Below, one piece after another: positions 8,284 through 16,678 of a stretch of DNA of 39,717 nucleotides (position 1 is its first letter; the number at the start of each line of letters is the position of its first letter). Under the pieces are notes generated by a model that saw only the letters and a program-made list of their open reading frames with translations, did not search any database and was not told the DNA's origin. Position numbers and translations under genes: made by a program. This DNA is from Lachnospiraceae bacterium (GTDB lineage Bacteria > Bacillota > Clostridia > Lachnospirales > Lachnospiraceae): NCBI GenBank assembly GCA_028689715.1, contig JAQVCQ010000012.1:1-39717 (forward strand), read 5' to 3'.

Positions 8284-9360
8284 ATGATGAAACATATGAA
8301 AGAGTTTCTGACATCTCAGGGGTATCAGTTCTTACCATCCAATTTACCTGAATTTATGGTTTATTACAGGAATCATAATAATGTTATGGAAGTAATTCAT
8401 GTAATGAATACCAGTGAAAAAATAGAAGTAACTCCACAGCAGGCTTCACAGATCAAGAATAAGATCGTTCAACTTTTTCAGAACAGAGGGTATCAGAATA
8501 TTCATATGCTGACACTGATTTTAAATGGTCAATTATCGTGGACAAAATTACTAGCGCAGGAAGACGACTGCTGTTGGATCTTAGACGAGACAGAAAAAAG
8601 ACTGTTGATATACGAAAATCAAAAACCATGCTTTTCCGAAATCAAGACAGGAATTGAGAGCTATCTGCAGTCAGAAAAAGAAAATCAGGAATTGTCTGAA
8701 CCGGTAGTAAAAAATATAAGCAGTAAAAGTAAAGTAAATATTTACCAGAATTTTAAAAATAGAAAAACACAGATAACAGATGGTATCACAATCTTAAATG
8801 TTATTCTGTTTTTGATCTGCATTTTGACAGGTGATATTCTTTACCAGTTGGGATCAATTAATGCAATTCGTTTTTTTTACAATCATGAGTATTACAGAAT
8901 TTTCACAGCTATGTTTTTACATGGGGATATTCAGCACTTGATCGGCAATATGCTTATGTTTTTCTTTCTGGGTGAAATTGTTGAAAATAAGCTCGGTTAC
9001 CTTCGCTATCTTACACTTTATCTTGGAGCGGGTATCTGTGGTGGATTATTGTCTATGGCATACAGCACCTATCTTCAGACATTTACAGATTCGATCGGTG
9101 CGAGTGGTGCAATTTTTGGAGTCATCGGTGCACTGTTATGGATCGTACTAAGAAATAAAGGAAAAGTAGAAAATATCACGCTGGGGAAAATAATGTTTTT
9201 AGCGATCTATTCACTATATAGTGGATTTATCAGTACAAATGTTGATAATGCGGCACATATTGGTGGATTTATTGCAGGTATTGTAATTGCAGCGGCTTTA
9301 TACCGCAAAAATACACAGCCGGGGCAGAAAGAGGAAACACTTCATGGGAATGAAAGTTAA
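8284..9360 (+). CDS. Rhomboid intramembrane serine protease with N-terminal cytosolic domain
   Basis: A 358-residue protein. Residues 1-160 are soluble and unrecognised. From about 165 onward there are six hydrophobic segments of a rhomboid: HGDIQHLIGNM (the H-x5-H-x2-N type loop after helix 1), the catalytic serine in IGASGAIFG (Ser274) and the catalytic histidine in DNAAHIGGF (His325). Rhomboids cleave membrane helices, so a role in processing or turnover of pilin-like or regulatory membrane proteins of the adjacent locus is possible. The gene lies 59 bases after the FHA gene and its stop overlaps the next start. AGGGAAT at 8275-8281 lies close to ATG 8284; ATG 8287 is an alternative. Confidence 0.9.
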   Translation: MMKHMKEFLTSQGYQFLPSNLPEFMVYYRNHNNVMEVIHVMNTSEKIEVTPQQASQIKNKIVQLFQNRGYQNIHMLTLILNGQLSWTKLLAQEDDCCWILDETEKRLLIYENQKPCFSEIKTGIESYLQSEKENQELSEPVVKNISSKSKVNIYQNFKNRKTQITDGITILNVILFLICILTGDILYQLGSINAIRFFYNHEYYRIFTAMFLHGDIQHLIGNMLMFFFLGEIVENKLGYLRYLTLYLGAGICGGLLSMAYSTYLQTFTDSIGASGAIFGVIGALLWIVLRNKGKVENITLGKIMFLAIYSLYSGFISTNVDNAAHIGGFIAGIVIAAALYRKNTQPGQKEETLHGNES

Positions 9361-10366
9361 TATCTATTATGGGGGAAGAGGTCTAATTGATGACCCGACA
9401 TTATTTGTGATCAGTAAAATGCAGGAAGTACTGGAAGAACTTCATGTTGATGTAAAAAGATATAATTTGTATGAAATGAAAAATACAATTACGACTTTGC
9501 CGCAGACATTGAAAGAAGCTGATGGAATCATCCTTGCATCTACAGTTGAATGGTATGGTATCGGAGGATTTATGACGCAGTTCCTTGATTCCTGCTTTTT
9601 ATATGGAGATAAAGACAGAATCAGTAAAATATATATGTGTCCTGTTGTGATGTCGACAACCTACGGAGAAAGAGAAGGGAAACTGACACTTTCAACAGCA
9701 TGGGAGATTCTGGGTGGTCTTCCCTGCAGTGGGATCTGTGGATATATTGCAGATACATTAGCGCTCGAGATGAATCAGGGGTATAGTAAGCTGATTGAAA
9801 AAAAAGCTGAAAATCTTTATCGTACAATCAGCCAGAAACTGACCAGTTTTCCAGCAAGTAATCAGGCAGTCAAACAAATGGTTTCTCAGACAAAAAATGT
9901 AGATCTGACACCACAGGAAACAGAACAGCTTTCCCAATATGCAGCTGATGACGATTATGTTCAGAAACAAAAAGAAGATATACAGGAACTTGCTAGTTAT
10001 TTTAAGGATATGCTCGTGACAAAGGAAATTGAAGATCATTCAGATGCACTAATAAAAGAATTCCAGGATCATTTTAAACCGATTCCCAGTCTGAAAGCAT
10101 CCTATAAAATTACAATCACGGAAAGAAAAAAGCCACTTGTCATACAGATCAGTCATACTGAGCTGAAATGTTTTTATGGTGTTCTGGAAAGAGCTGATGT
10201 TGAAATGGATCTCAGTCAGGCAGCTTTAAATGATATTATTTTTGGCAGAATGACCTTTCAAAGAGCATTTATGGCTGGTAATATAAAAATGAAGGGTGAC
10301 TTTAAAATATTAAGAGACCTTGATCTGGTATTTACCTTTATGGACACAGAAAAGATTGGAGAGTAG
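9344..10366 (+). CDS. Flavodoxin-like FMN reductase fused to an SCP2 domain
   Basis: A 340-residue protein. The first about 185 residues read as a flavodoxin-like NAD(P)H-dependent FMN reductase fold: a beta strand KVNIYYGG, then DGIILASTVEWYGIGGFMTQFLDSC as the flavin-binding loop region. A linker of about 60 residues follows, then a C-terminal SCP2-like sterol-carrier domain (about 250-335: ADVEMDLSQAALNDIIFGRMTFQRAFMAGNIKMKGD). Such SCP2 domains bind hydrophobic ligands, so the protein may reduce a lipid-like or quinone-like substrate, but no substrate can be named. ATG 9344 is chosen for GAGGAA at 9331-9336; the frame extends upstream to 9287 inside the rhomboid gene, which is unlikely to be used. 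Its start overlaps the rhomboid stop. Confidence 0.78.
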   Translation: MGMKVNIYYGGRGLIDDPTLFVISKMQEVLEELHVDVKRYNLYEMKNTITTLPQTLKEADGIILASTVEWYGIGGFMTQFLDSCFLYGDKDRISKIYMCPVVMSTTYGEREGKLTLSTAWEILGGLPCSGICGYIADTLALEMNQGYSKLIEKKAENLYRTISQKLTSFPASNQAVKQMVSQTKNVDLTPQETEQLSQYAADDDYVQKQKEDIQELASYFKDMLVTKEIEDHSDALIKEFQDHFKPIPSLKASYKITITERKKPLVIQISHTELKCFYGVLERADVEMDLSQAALNDIIFGRMTFQRAFMAGNIKMKGDFKILRDLDLVFTFMDTEKIGE

Positions 10367-10370
10367 TGGG

Positions 10371-10784
10371 ATGATTGATGAAAATTGTATTTTTTGTAAA
10401 ATAGCAAATGGTGAAATACCATCAAAAACAATATACGAAGATGAGGATTTCAGGGTCATTCTGGATCTTGGTCCTGCAACAAAAGGTCATGCACTGATTC
10501 TTCCAAAAGATCATTACAATGACGTATATGAACTTCCGGAAGATCTGACAGGTAAGGCGTTCATACTTGCAAAAAAGATTTCACTTCTTTTAAAGAAAAA
10601 ATTGAACTGTGATGGATTGAATCTGATCCAGAATAACGGAAGAACAGCAGGACAGACGGTTTTTCATTTCCATATACATGTCATTCCGAGATATCATGAT
10701 GATCATCAGCATATTGGATGGAATCCGCAGGAGATCTCACAGGAAGAATTAGAAGAAATTCAGAAAGAAATTTTTGAATCATAA
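10371..10784 (+). CDS. HIT (histidine triad) family nucleotide hydrolase
   Basis: A 137-residue cytosolic HIT protein, of the Hint/HinT type that hydrolyses AMP-linked phosphoramidates and related nucleotides. The C-terminal triad HFHIHV (His99, His101, His103) is clear. The N-terminal CIFC zinc-type pair (Cys6, Cys9), the KGHALILPKDH segment and the NNGRTAGQTV loop are all typical. GGAG at 10358-10361 supports ATG 10371; an in-frame upstream ATG at 10320 lies within the previous gene and is rejected. It probably belongs to the preceding transcription unit (4-base gap) and is followed by a bidirectional terminator. Confidence 0.95.
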   Translation: MIDENCIFCKIANGEIPSKTIYEDEDFRVILDLGPATKGHALILPKDHYNDVYELPEDLTGKAFILAKKISLLLKKKLNCDGLNLIQNNGRTAGQTVFHFHIHVIPRYHDDHQHIGWNPQEISQEELEEIQKEIFES

Positions 10785-10808
10785 AACGTAATCATAAAGT
10801 GTAATTAT

Positions 10809-10849
10809 AAAAAGCAGCTGTTTCCGAAAAATGGAAATAGCTGCTTTTT
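10809..10849. terminator. Bidirectional terminator between HIT gene and murG
   Basis: Inverted repeat AAAAAGCAGCT / AGCTGCTTTTT, extended inward by TTTCC/GGAAA pairs, with A-rich and T-rich flanks on both strands. It lies between two convergent genes, so it can terminate both. Confidence 0.85.
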
Positions 10850-10854
10850 GAGAA

Positions 10855-11916
10855 TCATGATAATTCCTGAATGAGTGATAAAATGATAGCAGCAGAATCT
10901 GTCTGTGTACTGTGCTTCATCTGATCTATGAACTGATTGCGATTGCTATATAATTTATGAATTTCAGAGATCATAAATTCTTTTGTCAGAGCTTCTTCTT
11001 CAAGAACGACACTATAACCCTGAGATTCAAATGATCTTGCATTCAGCAACTGGTCTCCTCTGCTGCTTTTTGATGGAAGCGGAATCAAAAGATTCGGCTT
11101 TTGCAGTGCAAGAAGTTCACAGATCGCATTTGCACCTGCACGGGAAATGACAAGATCAGCAATTGCAAATAAATCTTTTAATTCATTTGTAATATATTCA
11201 TATTGAAGGTATCCTTCAGTATTTTGCAAAGAGGTGTCCAGTTTGCCTTTGCCACATAAATGCACTACTGAAAAATCCTGCAGAAGAGTCGGAAGAGCAG
11301 TTCGAATCATTTGATTTACAGCAGCGGACCCAAGGCTTCCGCCAATGACTACGATTACTGGCTTGTCATTCTTCAGACCACAGAATCGAAAACCTTCTTC
11401 TTTGTCACCGAGAAAGAGTTCGCGGCGAATGGGAGTGCCGGTCAGAATGGCTTTATTTCCTGGAATGAACTGAAGTGTTTCTGGAAAATTGCAGCATACT
11501 TTTTCGGCTACAGGAATACACATACGGTTCGCAAGGCCCGGTGTCATATCCGATTCGTGAATTATGCAGGGAATATGTAGGGAAGCAGCAGCCCGAACGA
11601 CCGGAACGGTAACAAAACCTCCTTTAGAAAATAAAACATCAGGTTTGATCTTCTTAAGAATTTCTTTTGCTTCAAAATATCCTTTTATAACTCGAAAAGG
11701 ATCTGTAAAATTTTTCAGGTCAAAATACCGTCTGAATTTTCCGGTTGAAATACCATAGTAAGGAATTGAAAAATCCTGAAGCAATTTCCTTTCCATACCA
11801 TCGTAAGAACCGATATAGGAAACATCATAATCTAAATCTTTCAACAAAGGAAACAACGCTATATTTGGTGTTACATGACCTGCGGTTCCACCACCGGTCA
11901 ATACTATTTTTTTCAT
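10855..11916 (-). CDS. murG: MurG, lipid II-forming N-acetylglucosaminyltransferase
   Basis: A 353-residue glycosyltransferase that adds GlcNAc from UDP-GlcNAc to lipid I at the cytoplasmic membrane face, the last cytoplasmic step of peptidoglycan precursor synthesis. The N-terminal loop GGGTAGHVTPN, the second-domain loop GGSLGS and the UDP-GlcNAc binding region ISRAGANAICELLALQKPNLLIPLP are all present. ATG 11916 is preceded by GGAGG at 11923-11927; the frame runs 30 bases further upstream without a better start. The gene is alone here, not in a mur/fts cluster. An extended -10 (TGCTATAAT, hexamer at 11951-11956 on the minus strand) lies upstream. Confidence 0.96.
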   Translation of the reverse strand: MKKIVLTGGGTAGHVTPNIALFPLLKDLDYDVSYIGSYDGMERKLLQDFSIPYYGISTGKFRRYFDLKNFTDPFRVIKGYFEAKEILKKIKPDVLFSKGGFVTVPVVRAAASLHIPCIIHESDMTPGLANRMCIPVAEKVCCNFPETLQFIPGNKAILTGTPIRRELFLGDKEEGFRFCGLKNDKPVIVVIGGSLGSAAVNQMIRTALPTLLQDFSVVHLCGKGKLDTSLQNTEGYLQYEYITNELKDLFAIADLVISRAGANAICELLALQKPNLLIPLPSKSSRGDQLLNARSFESQGYSVVLEEEALTKEFMISEIHKLYSNRNQFIDQMKHSTQTDSAAIILSLIQELS

Positions 11917-11950
11917 AAAATACCTCCAGAGTAACCTTTCTATCACTGCG

Positions 11951-11979
11951 ATTATAGCAGAATAAGAGGATAGATTCTA
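11951..11979 (-). promoter_or_regulatory. Predicted promoter of murG
   Basis: On the minus strand a perfect TATAAT (11951-11956) is preceded by TG one base away, making an extended -10. The -35 region (TAGAAT, 11974-11979, 17-base spacing) is weak, as is common with extended -10 promoters. Confidence 0.5.
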
Positions 11980-12035
11980 TATGATTCATAAGATTGAATG
12001 GAAAAGAGCAGATTTGTGAGGTCATGAATTTTATC

Positions 12036-12064
12036 TTGATAATCAGAAATAAGTTTGCTACACT
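12036..12064 (+). promoter_or_regulatory. Predicted promoter of pgi
   Basis: TTGATA (12036-12041), 17-base spacer, TACACT (12059-12064). It lies about 90 bases upstream of the pgi start in the divergent region shared with murG. Confidence 0.55.
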
Positions 12065-12156
12065 AAATAAACGAAACAGATGACTGTAAACAATCAGCCA
12101 TAAAATATAGTTTAAATGATGATAAACAAGGATAGATAGAAAAGGAGTGTATCAGG

Positions 12157-13506
12157 ATGAATCAGAAAGTAAGTTTTGATTATTCTAAAGTAAGTTCATT
12201 TGTAAATGCAAAAGAAGTTGAAATGATGAAAAAATTGACTTTGGATGCAAAGGAATTACTTGTTTCAAAAACAGGAGAGGGAAATGACTTTTTAGGCTGG
12301 ATCGACCTTCCTGTCAATTATGACAAAGAAGAATTTGACAGAATCAAAAAGTCAGCAAAAAAAATACAGGAAGATTCAGAAGTTCTTCTAGTAATTGGTA
12401 TTGGAGGTTCTTATCTTGGAGCCAGAGCTGCAATAGAATTTTTAAGACATAGTTTTTATAATGTTCTCCCAAAAGAACTTAGAAAAACACCTGAGATTTA
12501 TTTTGTTGGAAATTCAATCAGTTCGACTTACATCAGACATTTGGCAGAAGTAATCGGAGACAGAGATTTTTCTATTAATATGATCTCCAAATCAGGTACT
12601 ACAACAGAACCTGCGATCGCATTCCGTTTCTTTAAAGAAATGGCAGAAAAGAAATATGGGAAAAAAGGTGCTGCAGAAAGAATATACGCAACAACTGACA
12701 AAGCACGTGGTTCATTAAAAGGACTTGCGACAGAAGAAGGCTATGAGACTTTTGTTGTTCCGGATGATATCGGCGGAAGATTTTCGGTATTAACAGCTGT
12801 TGGACTGCTTCCAATCGCAGTAAGTGGAGCGGACATTGAACAGTTAATGAAAGGTGCAGCATCTGGCAGAGAAAGAGCACTTGGACTTTCATTTGAAGAA
12901 AATGATTCACTTCAATATGCAGCACTCAGAAATATCCTTTTAAGAAAAGGAAAACAGATTGAAATACTGGCTAATTATGAACCAAGCGTACACTTTGTAT
13001 CTGAATGGTGGAAACAGCTTTTTGGTGAAAGTGAAGGAAAAGATCAGAAAGGTATTTATCCTGCAAGTGTTGATCTTACAACAGATCTTCATTCAATGGG
13101 ACAGTTCATTCAGGATGGATCAAGAAATCTGTTTGAAACAGTCCTGACGATTGAACAGTCAAGAGAAGAGATCATTATTGGAGAAGAACCGGTCGATCTT
13201 GACGGATTAAATTATCTGGCTGGAAAATCTGTGGATTTTGTTAATAAAAGCGCAATGAATGGGACAATTCTTGCCCATACAGATGGTCAGGTTCCTAATC
13301 TTATGGTTCATATTCCGGAAGTAAATGAGTTCTATTTAGGTGAACTTTTCTATTTCTTTGAATTTGCATGTGGCGTAAGTGGATATCTGCTGGGTGTAAA
13401 TCCATTCGACCAACCGGGTGTTGAAAGTTATAAAAAGAATATGTTCGCACTGTTAGGAAAACCAGGATTTGAAGCACAAAGAGAAGAATTACTGAAGAGA
13501 CTATAG
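12157..13506 (+). CDS. pgi: Glucose-6-phosphate isomerase
   Basis: A 449-residue cytosolic enzyme interconverting glucose 6-phosphate and fructose 6-phosphate in glycolysis. Two SIS-type sugar-isomerase regions are seen: the substrate loop [12 protein letters not shown] (about 81-92) and SKSGTTTEP (144-152) binding the phosphate. [16 protein letters not shown] (206-221) is a family signature. Glu291 in GESEGK matches the catalytic glutamate, and His312 lies in HSMGQFI. The length fits the Bacillus type (about 450), shorter than the E. coli enzyme. AAGGAG at 12142-12147 supports ATG 12157. The gene appears monocistronic, with its own promoter and a following terminator. Confidence 0.97.
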   Translation: MNQKVSFDYSKVSSFVNAKEVEMMKKLTLDAKELLVSKTGEGNDFLGWIDLPVNYDKEEFDRIKKSAKKIQEDSEVLLVIGIGGSYLGARAAIEFLRHSFYNVLPKELRKTPEIYFVGNSISSTYIRHLAEVIGDRDFSINMISKSGTTTEPAIAFRFFKEMAEKKYGKKGAAERIYATTDKARGSLKGLATEEGYETFVVPDDIGGRFSVLTAVGLLPIAVSGADIEQLMKGAASGRERALGLSFEENDSLQYAALRNILLRKGKQIEILANYEPSVHFVSEWWKQLFGESEGKDQKGIYPASVDLTTDLHSMGQFIQDGSRNLFETVLTIEQSREEIIIGEEPVDLDGLNYLAGKSVDFVNKSAMNGTILAHTDGQVPNLMVHIPEVNEFYLGELFYFFEFACGVSGYLLGVNPFDQPGVESYKKNMFALLGKPGFEAQREELLKRL

Positions 13507-13527
13507 TTAAATTCGTATAGATGCGAC

Positions 13528-13567
13528 AAAGGTGTCATAACAGGCAAATGCTTATTATGACACCTTT
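13528..13567 (+). terminator. Rho-independent terminator after pgi
   Basis: Perfect 13-bp inverted repeat AAAGGTGTCATAA / TTATGACACCTTT with a 14-base loop, followed by a short T-containing run. It may act in both directions, though no gene faces it from the right. Confidence 0.75.
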
Positions 13568-13653
13568 CTTATACATAATAATATAAGAGCTTAAAAGAAG
13601 CAGTATAAAGATCTATTGTAATAATAAAATATACATAAAAGGCAGGGTTATCG

Positions 13654-14616
13654 ATGAAAATAGTATTATTGGAACGCAACAGCTTAGGAACAGATATTGA
13701 TGTTTCCTGTTATGAAAAACTCGGTGAGGTAGAATCCTATCCGGTTTCAGATGTGAATAATGCACCGGATAGAATTCGGGATGCAGATATTATAATTGTT
13801 AATAAGGTTCCTATGAATGAATTGACGCTAAAGGATGCAAGTCGTGTAAAACTGATCTGTGTTACCGCAACAGGTGTGGATAACATTGACTTTTCATACA
13901 CTTCAAAAAGAGGAATAGTAGTCACAAATGTAAAAGATTACTGTACAGCTGCGGTTGCCCAACATACGTTTGCAATGTCACTCTATCTGATTGAACACTT
14001 AAGACATTATGATGATTACGTCAAAACAGGAGTATATGCAGATCAGCCAAGATTTTCAAATTTTGATCTTCCATTCTTTGAACTTGCAGGGAAAACCTGG
14101 GGAATTATTGGCATGGGGAATATTGGAAGAAATGTGGCTGAAATTGCAAAAGCGTTCGGCTGTAAAGTTATCTTTTATTCAGCATCAGGGCAAAACACAT
14201 CAACGGACTATGAAAGAGTGGAATTTGATGACCTACTGGCTAAATCCGATGTGATCTCAATTCATTCTCCACTGACAGACAGGACAAGGAATCTGATTGA
14301 TCTTGATGCCATGAAAAAAATGAAACGCAGCGCAGTTCTGATCAATGTTGCAAGAGGCCCAATTGTAAATGATGAAGATCTCTATACTGCATTGACTGAG
14401 AATATTATTGCAGCAGCAGGTCTTGATGTTCTGGGAAAAGAACCAATTTCAAAAGAGAATCCACTGGGTTCTTTAATGGACAGCAATAAACTTCTGATCA
14501 CACCACACCTGGCATGGGCAAGTACAGAAGCCAGAATTAGACTGGTAGATGAGATTTTTAATAATGCAAGTGCTTTTCTGAATGGAGAAGAACGAAATGT
14601 AGTGAACCTGGCGTAA
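13654..14616 (+). CDS. D-2-hydroxyacid dehydrogenase (NAD-dependent)
   Basis: A 320-residue dehydrogenase of the D-isomer-specific family (glycerate, lactate, phosphoglycerate and similar). The Rossmann motif GMGNIG is at 153-158. The three catalytic residues are present: Arg234 (NVARGPIV), Glu263 (DVLGKEP) and His285 (TPHLAW). Overall it resembles glycerate/hydroxypyruvate reductases of Clostridia, but substrate cannot be read from the motifs. AGGCAGGG just before ATG 13654 acts as ribosome site. The next gene, ahcY, follows after 157 bases with its own likely promoter, so they may be separately transcribed. Confidence 0.9.
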   Translation: MKIVLLERNSLGTDIDVSCYEKLGEVESYPVSDVNNAPDRIRDADIIIVNKVPMNELTLKDASRVKLICVTATGVDNIDFSYTSKRGIVVTNVKDYCTAAVAQHTFAMSLYLIEHLRHYDDYVKTGVYADQPRFSNFDLPFFELAGKTWGIIGMGNIGRNVAEIAKAFGCKVIFYSASGQNTSTDYERVEFDDLLAKSDVISIHSPLTDRTRNLIDLDAMKKMKRSAVLINVARGPIVNDEDLYTALTENIIAAAGLDVLGKEPISKENPLGSLMDSNKLLITPHLAWASTEARIRLVDEIFNNASAFLNGEERNVVNLA

Positions 14617-14651
14617 AACGTTAGAATCATTTATTTCCTTAAAAAACCATG

Positions 14652-14680
14652 TGGAAATATTTTGATATTTCATGTACAAT
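14652..14680 (+). promoter_or_regulatory. Possible promoter of ahcY
   Basis: TGGAAA (14652-14657), 17-base spacer, TACAAT (14675-14680). It would give a leader of about 85 bases before ahcY. The -35 matches only 4 of 6 consensus bases. Confidence 0.4.
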
Positions 14681-14699
14681 GAGACCGTAATCTCTTTAC

Positions 14700-14727
14700 A
14701 GTGATGATAGGACAGACGACCATCACT
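14700..14727 (+). other. Leader hairpin upstream of ahcY
   Basis: A 7-bp perfect stem AGTGATG (14700-14706) / CATCACT (14721-14727) with a 14-base loop lies in the ahcY leader. Only a weak T-containing stretch follows, so it is not a convincing terminator. It could be a small regulatory or stabilising structure. I could not fold it into a known SAM or SAH riboswitch. Confidence 0.3.
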
Positions 14728-14773
14728 TTAATAAAAATTCGGCTGAATTATAATAATTATCGGAGGAACTATT

Positions 14774-16024
14774 ATGAGTAGCGAAATCAGAGATATTAAT
14801 CTGGCCGAATCAGGCGAACAAAAAATTGAATGGGTAAAAAGAAATTGTGATTTGCTGAGAACTTTAGAAGAAGAATTCTCAGTTTCAAAACCGTTTGCAG
14901 GAAAAAAAGTTGCATTATCAGTACACTTGGAGGCTAAAACAGCTTATCTGTGTAAAGTATTGGCAGCAGGCGGAGCACAGATGTATATTACAGGCAGCAA
15001 TCCTCTTTCAACACAGGATGACGTAGCAGCAGCCCTTGTAAAGGCAGGTCTGGAAGTTCATGCATGGTATGACTGCACACCGGAAGAATACGAAAGCCAC
15101 ATTAGAAAAGTACTTGAGATCGGTCCCAATATTATCATTGATGATGGTGGTGATCTGGTTCATATGATGCATACAGAGTTTGTAGATCTGATTCCGAATG
15201 TGATTGGTGGATGTGAGGAAACAACAACAGGAATCATCAGATTAATTACGATGGAAAAAGAAAATAAGCTTAAATTTCCAATGGTCATGGTAAACAATGC
15301 TGACTGTAAACATTTATTTGATAATAGATATGGTACAGGTCAGTCTGTATGGGATGGAATCAATAGAACAACGAACCTGATCGTTGCAGGCAAAAATGTT
15401 GTTGTTGCAGGCTATGGTTGGTGTGGAAAAGGAACGGCATTGCGAGCAAAAGGACTTGGTGCAAAAGTGATCGTTACAGAAATTGATCCAATCAAGGCGA
15501 TAGAAGCGATCATGGATGGATTCGATGTTATGCCGATGAAGGAAGCAGCGAAAGTCGGAGATTTCTTTGTCACTGTAACAGGATGTGATAAAGTCATCGA
15601 TGAAGAAGATTTTGCTGTGATGAAAGATGGCGCTATTTTATGTAATGCCGGACATTTTGATTGTGAAATAGATATGGCAGGATTAAGAAAAATAGCTGTC
15701 GAAACAAGAGAGCAGAGAAAAAATATTATGGGTTATAAGCTTCCTACAGGACAGTGGATCTTTGTTCTTGCAGAAGGAAGACTTGTGAATCTTGCAGCAG
15801 GAGATGGACATCCGGCAGAGATCATGGATATGAGTTTTGCGATTCAGGCATTAAGTGCAAAATACTTAGTTGAAAATGAAGGAAAACTGGATCATATGCT
15901 GATCGATGTTCCTGTAGAAGTAGATCATGATGTAGCAAAGAGAAAGCTTGCTTTTATGGGAAAAGAAATTGATGTCCTTACAAAAGAACAGGAAGAATAT
16001 CTTTTTGGTTCCACGACCGCATAG
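14774..16024 (+). CDS. ahcY: Adenosylhomocysteinase (S-adenosylhomocysteine hydrolase)
   Basis: A 416-residue NAD-dependent enzyme that splits S-adenosylhomocysteine to adenosine and homocysteine, relieving product inhibition of methyltransferases. Substrate-site blocks are clear: SVHLEAKTAYL (His51), IIDDGGDLVH (Asp124), GGCEETTTGI (Glu149) and CKHLFDNRYGTGQS (Lys179, Asp183). The NAD loop is GYGWCGKG near 213-220. The protein ends shortly after EYLFGSTTA and lacks the C-terminal extension ending in a Lys-x4-Tyr-Arg-Tyr tail found in many bacterial and eukaryotic enzymes, so it belongs to the shorter Thermotoga/archaeal-like class. CGGAGG at 14761-14766 supports ATG 14774. A terminator follows. 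Confidence 0.94.
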   Translation: MSSEIRDINLAESGEQKIEWVKRNCDLLRTLEEEFSVSKPFAGKKVALSVHLEAKTAYLCKVLAAGGAQMYITGSNPLSTQDDVAAALVKAGLEVHAWYDCTPEEYESHIRKVLEIGPNIIIDDGGDLVHMMHTEFVDLIPNVIGGCEETTTGIIRLITMEKENKLKFPMVMVNNADCKHLFDNRYGTGQSVWDGINRTTNLIVAGKNVVVAGYGWCGKGTALRAKGLGAKVIVTEIDPIKAIEAIMDGFDVMPMKEAAKVGDFFVTVTGCDKVIDEEDFAVMKDGAILCNAGHFDCEIDMAGLRKIAVETREQRKNIMGYKLPTGQWIFVLAEGRLVNLAAGDGHPAEIMDMSFAIQALSAKYLVENEGKLDHMLIDVPVEVDHDVAKRKLAFMGKEIDVLTKEQEEYLFGSTTA

Positions 16025-16040
16025 TATATAGAGATACAAT

Positions 16041-16098
16041 AAAAATGCCTTTCAGTGCTTATTTGGATGACTCCATAAGCTGTCTGAAAGGCATTTTT
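16041..16098. terminator. Bidirectional terminator between ahcY and hsp20
   Basis: A 15-bp perfect inverted repeat (AAAAATGCCTTTCAG at 16041-16055 and its complement at 16084-16098) encloses a second stem GCTTAT/ATAAGC at 16057-16062 and 16075-16080. A- and T-tracts on both sides fit termination of both convergent genes. Confidence 0.85.
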
Positions 16099-16142
16099 TA
16101 TGATCAGTCAGGTATATTGCTGACCGGACGATGAATCATTTA

Positions 16143-16583
16143 TTATTTGACTTCTATTTTTTTAGGTTCTTCCGGCGCAGCAAGTTCTTTTTTCGGAAAC
16201 TTCACTTCAAGAATACCGTCCTGATAACTTGCATCAATATCTTCCGGTCTGATGCCTTCTACATGGAAGCAACGTTTATAGGAACTATAGTGCCGTTCTT
16301 TTCGGATATAGTTTTGCTTGCTCTCCTCGCTTTTTTCTTCATGATTTGCAGAGATGGTCAGGGTATTGTTGGAAAGATCGATATTGATGTCTTCTTTTTT
16401 AAATCCAGGCAGTTCAGCCTGAAGAAGATAATGGTCACCTTCATCAATCACGTCTGTGTTAAAGCTTTCTTTACCTGCTAGGCTGTTTCCCCAGAAGTCT
16501 GTAAAGGCAGTGTCAAAAAAGCGATCAAACATGTTATCGAAGAATGCCGGTTTTGATGATTCAAATAGTGCTGGTCTTAACAT
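16143..16583 (-). CDS. Small heat-shock protein (Hsp20/alpha-crystallin family)
   Basis: A 146-residue ATP-independent chaperone that holds unfolding proteins. The alpha-crystallin domain occupies about residues 39-135: TDVIDEGDHYLLQAELPGFKKEDI, then SNNTLTISAN, and GILEVKFPKK near the end. The N-terminus (MLRPALFESSKPAFFDNMFDRFFD) is the short variable arm common in clostridial Hsp18. AAGGAG at 16592-16597 supports ATG 16583; a GTG nine bases upstream overlaps that site and is rejected. Two strong palindromes lie in the promoter region. The gene is monocistronic and convergent with ahcY. Confidence 0.95.
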   Translation of the reverse strand: MLRPALFESSKPAFFDNMFDRFFDTAFTDFWGNSLAGKESFNTDVIDEGDHYLLQAELPGFKKEDINIDLSNNTLTISANHEEKSEESKQNYIRKERHYSSYKRCFHVEGIRPEDIDASYQDGILEVKFPKKELAAPEEPKKIEVK

Positions 16584-16623
16584 AAAAATCACTCCTTTTC
16601 AAATACTTTACTATAATATAACG

Positions 16624-16678
16624 GTTATCATAATTGATAACTCTTTGTCTATAATTGTTATATAACATATATAACAAT
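16624..16678 (-). promoter_or_regulatory. hsp20 promoter region with two palindromes
   Basis: Palindrome 1: GTTATCA-TAAT-TGATAAC (16624-16641). Palindrome 2: ATTGTTATAT-AACAT-ATATAACAAT (16654-16678). On the minus strand TTGTTA (16672-16677) and TATAGA (16648-16653), spaced by 18 bases, can act as -35 and -10. Palindrome 2 would then cover the -35 and spacer, and palindrome 1 the start site. Neither is a CIRCE element or a CtsR-type direct repeat. Operator function is inferred from placement. Confidence 0.45.

Noticed and set aside
14681..14773. SAM/SAH riboswitch before ahcY
   Set aside because: Only one simple hairpin is present and the leader is too short for a known SAM class; no conserved core was recognised.
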